This document shows positions 6,829 to 9,904 of a stretch of DNA of 9,904 nt, piece after piece. The stretch is taken from contig CAYPZI010000112.1 in assembly GCA_964415185.1 (NCBI GenBank), forward strand, positions 1 to 9,904, in the 5' to 3' direction. Every line of letters begins with the position of its first letter. Position 1 is the stretch's first letter. Source of the DNA: CAYVBJ01 sp964415185 (GTDB taxonomy: Bacteria; Bacteroidota; Rhodothermia; Balneolales; Balneolaceae). A program made the translations under genes and the position numbers. A model generated the notes under the pieces. The model searched no databases and was not told the DNA's origin. It saw only the letters and a program-made list of their open reading frames with translations.

Positions 6829-6910
6829 CTATGCCCATAAAAAACTTCTGCCTTTTGCCTTCTGCCTTCTGCGTTTTGCTTTCCTCTTTCTGCATTTTCA
6901 CTTCATAAAA

Positions 6911-7801
6911 TCAATCCCAGCTTATCTCCTCATACCAGGCCTTCAGCTCCCTGCCGATTTTATGAGGATGATCTTCCTGCACGAAATGAAGACCTTTTCC
7001 AAGATTTACCATCTGAACATTTGGAAAGTTTTCAGAGATCCATTCGGTATCGTTTTTTTGAATAATCAGGCCGGGCTCGGCATAAAAGCAGAGCTTGGGT
7101 ATTGATGTTTCCTGCAGCCAGGCATTGTATGAAGTTACAATTTCAGCAACATCCTCCGGATGTCCGTCAAAGGGCACTTCCTCGGGCCAAACCCTTACAG
7201 GCCTCCGACTCAGAATGGTTGGATAGGGCTTTTGATATGCCTCCATCTCTTCTTCAGACAAATCCCTGATTACCAGGTCAGGCAGTATTTTATTGACAAA
7301 CATATTCCCGACACTCACCATCATCCAGCCTAAAAAGGGCGTGCGCAACATTTTAAATGCAATTTTCGGGCTTATACCTAAATCTGTCCATTGCGGAACT
7401 CTATAAATCGCCTCCATAAAAGCCAGCCCCTTTATCTTTTCGGGATGCTGACCGGCATAGTGAAAACCGAGAGCCGAACCCCAATCATGCACAACAAGGG
7501 TAATGTTGGATAAGCCAAGTTTTTCAATAAATCCTTTTACATATTCATAGTGATCTGCAAACCGGTAGGAAATATCCGGTTTATCTGATTGGCCCATCCC
7601 GATTAAATCGGGTGCTACACATCTTGCACACTCTGTCAGATGGGGTATGATATTTCTCCACAGGTACGAAGAAGTCGGATTACCATGCAAAAACAGGATA
7701 GGATTACCCTTGCCTTCTTCAATGTAATGCATCCGGCTGCCGTTAACTTCAACAAAACGGGATTTAAATGGAAAATCTGCTGAAATTTTATTTTGCATCA
7801 T
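6911..7801 (-). CDS. dhaA: haloalkane dehalogenase (HLD-II type)
   Basis: A 296-residue alpha/beta hydrolase predicted to cleave carbon-halogen bonds of haloalkanes by hydrolysis, giving an alcohol, halide and proton. The full HLD-II pentad is visible: halide-binding Asn41 (HGNPTSSYLW) and Trp107, nucleophile Asp106 (VVHDWGSALG), acid Glu130 (AFMEAI) and base His272 (GLHFVQEDHP). These positions coincide with those I recall for Rhodococcus DhaA (N41, D106, W107, E130, H272), and the length is close too. Other family signatures are DLIGMGQSDKP (65-75) and a helical cap around 135-215. There is no signal peptide, so it should be cytoplasmic. Two adjacent ATGs (7801 and 7798) follow a GAGG site with spacings of 5 and 8 nt; either could be used. 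The actual substrate is unknown, since such genes occur in bacteria with no known halocarbon growth. Downstream of uup by 115 bp; it may have its own promoter. Confidence 0.9.
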   Translation of the reverse strand: MMQNKISADFPFKSRFVEVNGSRMHYIEEGKGNPILFLHGNPTSSYLWRNIIPHLTECARCVAPDLIGMGQSDKPDISYRFADHYEYVKGFIEKLGLSNITLVVHDWGSALGFHYAGQHPEKIKGLAFMEAIYRVPQWTDLGISPKIAFKMLRTPFLGWMMVSVGNMFVNKILPDLVIRDLSEEEMEAYQKPYPTILSRRPVRVWPEEVPFDGHPEDVAEIVTSYNAWLQETSIPKLCFYAEPGLIIQKNDTEWISENFPNVQMVNLGKGLHFVQEDHPHKIGRELKAWYEEISWD

Positions 7802-7916
7802 TTTTTCCTCAGGTAATTTAAATCAGATAAGAAATAGTTTAAATCCATCTCATACATTGTAATTCTTGCCGTTATCACAAGTTGTACCTTAAATATTGTT
7901 ATTTTCCGAATCCTGA

Positions 7917-9812
7917 TCAATCATCCAATTCAGCCAGCTCCAGCCAGCGCAGGCTTTTTTCATCAATAATTTCCCGAAGCTCTCCATACTTCTCCGATTT
8001 ATCCTGCAGCTCTTTATAGCCGAGGTCCCCTGCGTTTAAAACCGACTCCAGCTCTTTTAATTCCGATTCAAGTTTTTCAATCTCTTTTTCAAGCTTCTTG
8101 TATTCTTTTCTCTCTTTAAATGTAAGCCCTTTATTTCCAGTTTTGGAAACCGTGCCTGTTTTGCCGCTATTTGGCTTCGCTTCTTTTTTTGAACCGGTTT
8201 TTTCTCTCGCTTCCTGCAAAGCAGCCTGCTCCCTGTACTCATGGTAGGAGCCATTGAAATCTCTGATAACGCCATCACCTTCAAATATAAAGTAGTGCTG
8301 AACCAGTTTATCCATAAAAAACCTGTCATGGGAAACTATGATCAGGCAGCCGCCAAAATCCTGAAGAAAATCCTCCAGCCGGTTCAGGGTCATTAAATCC
8401 AAATCATTGGTGGGTTCATCCAGAATAAGGAAATTTGGATTTTTGATCAGTGTCATCATCAACCCAAGCCTTCTTCGTTCCCCTCCGCTCAACTTTGATA
8501 CGGGTGTATACTGCATTTCCGGCGTAAACATAAAATGCTCGAGGAACTGAGATGCCGAGATTTTTTTACCGTCTGACAGTTCAACAACTTCTGCAATATT
8601 CTTCATCACATCAATCACCCGCTGCTCTTCATCGAGCTGTATTCCCTTCTGTTGATAGTGGCCGAAAACTATTGTACTGCCTTTATCAATATTCCCTGAA
8701 TCTGCTGCCTCTTTGCCCGTGATGATATTCAAAAATGTACTCTTCCCGACCCCGTTTTTACCTATAATTCCAATCCGTTCTCCCCGCTTAAAAGAGTAGG
8801 AAAAATTATCCAGGATAACGGTATCATCGAAGCTTTTGCTTATGTTACTCAATTCCAGGATCTTGCTTCCCATCCGCTGCATATTCACTTCAAGCCGGAG
8901 TTCAGGGCCGCCGGATTTCTGATTCGCTTTCTCCTTTGTCTCGTAAAAAGAAGAAATCCTGGATTTGGATTTCGTGGTTCTGGCTTTCGGTGCCCGCCGC
9001 ATCCATTCCAGTTCTTTTTTCAGTAGCTGGCCCGCTTTATCGGTTTCAAGCTGTTCGATTTGCTTGCGTTCCGCCTTTTTTTCGAGATAGTAATGATAGT
9101 TTCCGTTGTGGTGATACAGATTGCCGTCGTCAATTTCTATAATATGATTACACACCCGATCCAGAAAATAGCGGTCATGCGTCACCATCAATAAGGTAGT
9201 AGTGCTTTTAGACAGGTAATTTTCCAGCCACTCAATCATCTCCACATCAAGGTGGTTGGTTGGTTCATCCAGCAGAAGCAGGTCTGGGTTTTCGAGCAGT
9301 ACAAAGGCAAGGGCAACCCTTTTTCGCTCCCCTCCCGAAAGGGACTCAATGGATTGATTCAAATTATGGATATTCAGCTTTCCCAGAATCTGGTGCATTC
9401 GCTGTTCATAATCCCAGCCGCCGGCGGCATCCATGGCAGAGAGGGCTTTTTCAAATGCCTTTTGTGTCTTCTGATTGAAATTTTCCGCCTGCTCTTGTGA
9501 GGCTCTCTCATATTTTTGTATGATTTCAGCCATATCCGAATGCCCCTGTGTAATAAATTCATGAATCGTCATCCGGTTGTTCAGATTTGGCTCCTGTTCA
9601 AGAAAGGCCGTCCGGATACCATTTTGTATCATAACTTCACCGGAATCAGGTGTCTCTCTTCCGGCCAGCACCTTTAGCAATGTAGACTTGCCGGTGCCGT
9701 TGGGTGCTACAAGTGCCGTCTTGTCTCCTTTGGAAATACCGAACGTAAGATCTTCAAAGAGCGGCTTGATACCATAATTTTTGGATAATTGCTCTACTGA
9801 AAGGTAGGTCAT
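7917..9812 (-). CDS. uup: ABC-F family ATPase, Uup subfamily
   Basis: A 631-residue soluble tandem ABC ATPase with no membrane segments, acting on the ribosome rather than as a transporter. Domain 1 has Walker A APNGTGKST (36-44), signature LSGGERKRV (158-166) and Walker B LLLLDEPTNHLD (178-189). Domain 2 has GKNGVGKST (351-359), LSGGERRRLG (441-450) and FLILDEPTNDLD (461-472). The linker (~243-300) contains WMRRAPKARTTKSKSR, the basic P-site-tRNA interaction motif region typical of Uup. A Lys/Gly/Ser-rich linker (~538-562) leads to a C-terminal coiled coil (~564-625), the Uup-specific nucleic-acid-binding tail. ABC-F proteins resolve stalled or distorted ribosomes; Uup has also been linked to precise transposon excision and branched DNA. 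Both ATP sites look complete; Ala replaces the usual first Gly of Walker A in domain 1. The start ATG follows AGGAC closely, a short spacing. Confidence 0.93.
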   Translation of the reverse strand: MTYLSVEQLSKNYGIKPLFEDLTFGISKGDKTALVAPNGTGKSTLLKVLAGRETPDSGEVMIQNGIRTAFLEQEPNLNNRMTIHEFITQGHSDMAEIIQKYERASQEQAENFNQKTQKAFEKALSAMDAAGGWDYEQRMHQILGKLNIHNLNQSIESLSGGERKRVALAFVLLENPDLLLLDEPTNHLDVEMIEWLENYLSKSTTTLLMVTHDRYFLDRVCNHIIEIDDGNLYHHNGNYHYYLEKKAERKQIEQLETDKAGQLLKKELEWMRRAPKARTTKSKSRISSFYETKEKANQKSGGPELRLEVNMQRMGSKILELSNISKSFDDTVILDNFSYSFKRGERIGIIGKNGVGKSTFLNIITGKEAADSGNIDKGSTIVFGHYQQKGIQLDEEQRVIDVMKNIAEVVELSDGKKISASQFLEHFMFTPEMQYTPVSKLSGGERRRLGLMMTLIKNPNFLILDEPTNDLDLMTLNRLEDFLQDFGGCLIIVSHDRFFMDKLVQHYFIFEGDGVIRDFNGSYHEYREQAALQEAREKTGSKKEAKPNSGKTGTVSKTGNKGLTFKERKEYKKLEKEIEKLESELKELESVLNAGDLGYKELQDKSEKYGELREIIDEKSLRWLELAELDD

Positions 9813-9844
9813 GTCCTGATTTGTCTGCTGTTAAAATTACTTCA

Positions 9845-9904
9845 TCAACCTTCCTGGAAAGTATCTTGCTGCATTAATACCTCTCCATAAGATATTTCTT
9901 CGCC
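9845..9904 (-). CDS. possible 3' end of another minus-strand gene, cut by right edge
   Basis: One minus-strand frame is open from the right edge to TGA at 9845-9847, giving 19 residues (GEEISYGEVLMQQDTFQEG). Another frame ends earlier and reads AKKYLMERY, equally plausible as a C-terminus; the third also stays open, to a TAA just past the TGA. The fragment is too short to choose between frames or name a product. The position, 33-50 bp upstream of uup, would fit an upstream gene in the same transcript. Confidence 0.2.
   Translation of the reverse strand, partial: GEEISYGEVLMQQDTFQEG

Larger units (their letters stand above)
6712..6904. repeat. heptad-phased inverted repeat tract between convergent genes
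   Basis: The left side begins with three 9-mers, GAAGTTGAG (6712-6720), GAACTTGAG (6721-6729) and GAAGTGAAA (6730-6738). It then has 7-bp units GCAAAAG (6741-6747), GCAAAAC (6748-6754) and GCAAAAG (6755-6761). The right side has complementary 7-bp units: CTTCTGC (6845), CTTTTGC (6852), CTTCTGC (6859), CTTCTGC (6866), GTTTTGC (6873), then the degenerate TTTCCTC (6880), TTTCTGC (6887) and ATTTTCA (6894). GAAGTGAAAA at 6730-6739 is the exact reverse complement of 6895-6904. The whole is therefore an inverted repeat whose arms are built from a 7-mer, enclosing ~80 bp with two hairpins. It is similar in style to short tandem heptamers of cyanobacterial and other intergenic regions. Origin and role are unknown. 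Confidence 0.75.

Noticed and set aside
6712..6904. CRISPR array
   Set aside because: The units are contiguous 7-mers without spacers, and the two sides are in opposite orientation; no cas genes are nearby.
7802..7916. Terminator or promoter between uup and the dehalogenase gene
   Set aside because: Only a weak 4-bp CTTG/CAAG pairing and no convincing -33/-7 or -35/-10 pair with correct spacing were found, so nothing is annotated there.
9252..9500. Two overlapping plus-strand frames opposite uup
   Set aside because: They are antisense to the first ABC domain, whose signature and Walker B motifs are intact on the minus strand.

Overview
The window looks like chromosomal DNA from a Bacteroidota-type bacterium, most plausibly the Rhodothermota/Balneolota branch. 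I infer this from moderate GC, several genes with no clear Shine-Dalgarno site, candidate promoters resembling the -33 TTTG / -7 TAnnTTTG pattern, a DUF2339 C-terminus of the type seen in that phylum, and a large SARP-type regulator fused to a TolB-like domain and TPRs. The assignment is an inference from protein style, not from a marker gene.

Layout. The left edge carries the C-terminal part of a DUF2339 multi-pass membrane protein (+). A 325-bp stretch without a convincing gene follows; it holds a possible 42-codon ORF or gene remnant and a GC-rich hairpin. Next comes a divergent pair: a secreted lipoprotein of unknown function (-), and a 715-residue regulator (+) made of a winged helix, a BTAD domain, a TolB-like domain and TPRs. 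Their 140-bp shared upstream region contains two perfect inverted repeats. After the regulator is a tight two-gene unit: LemA, then an M48 membrane metalloprotease with a ~290-residue C-terminal extension ending in a TerB-like segment. The protease gene converges on a minus-strand pair across a 204-bp spacer, which contains a 7-bp-phased repeat tract in inverted orientation around central hairpins. The minus-strand pair is a haloalkane dehalogenase with a complete HLD-II catalytic pentad and, upstream of it, an ABC-F ATPase of the Uup subfamily. The last 60 bases may hold the end of another minus-strand gene.

How the genes work together. LemA and the M48 protease are probably cotranscribed and act together at the cytoplasmic membrane. 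The regulator and lipoprotein may form a sensory or regulatory module, with the palindromes as candidate operators or leader hairpins. The dehalogenase and Uup share a strand but are 115 bp apart and have no obvious functional link.

No CRISPR array, rRNA, tRNA, transposase, phage gene or recognisable defence system was seen. The least explained parts are the lipoprotein/regulator divergon and the heptad-phased inverted repeat between the protease and dehalogenase genes.
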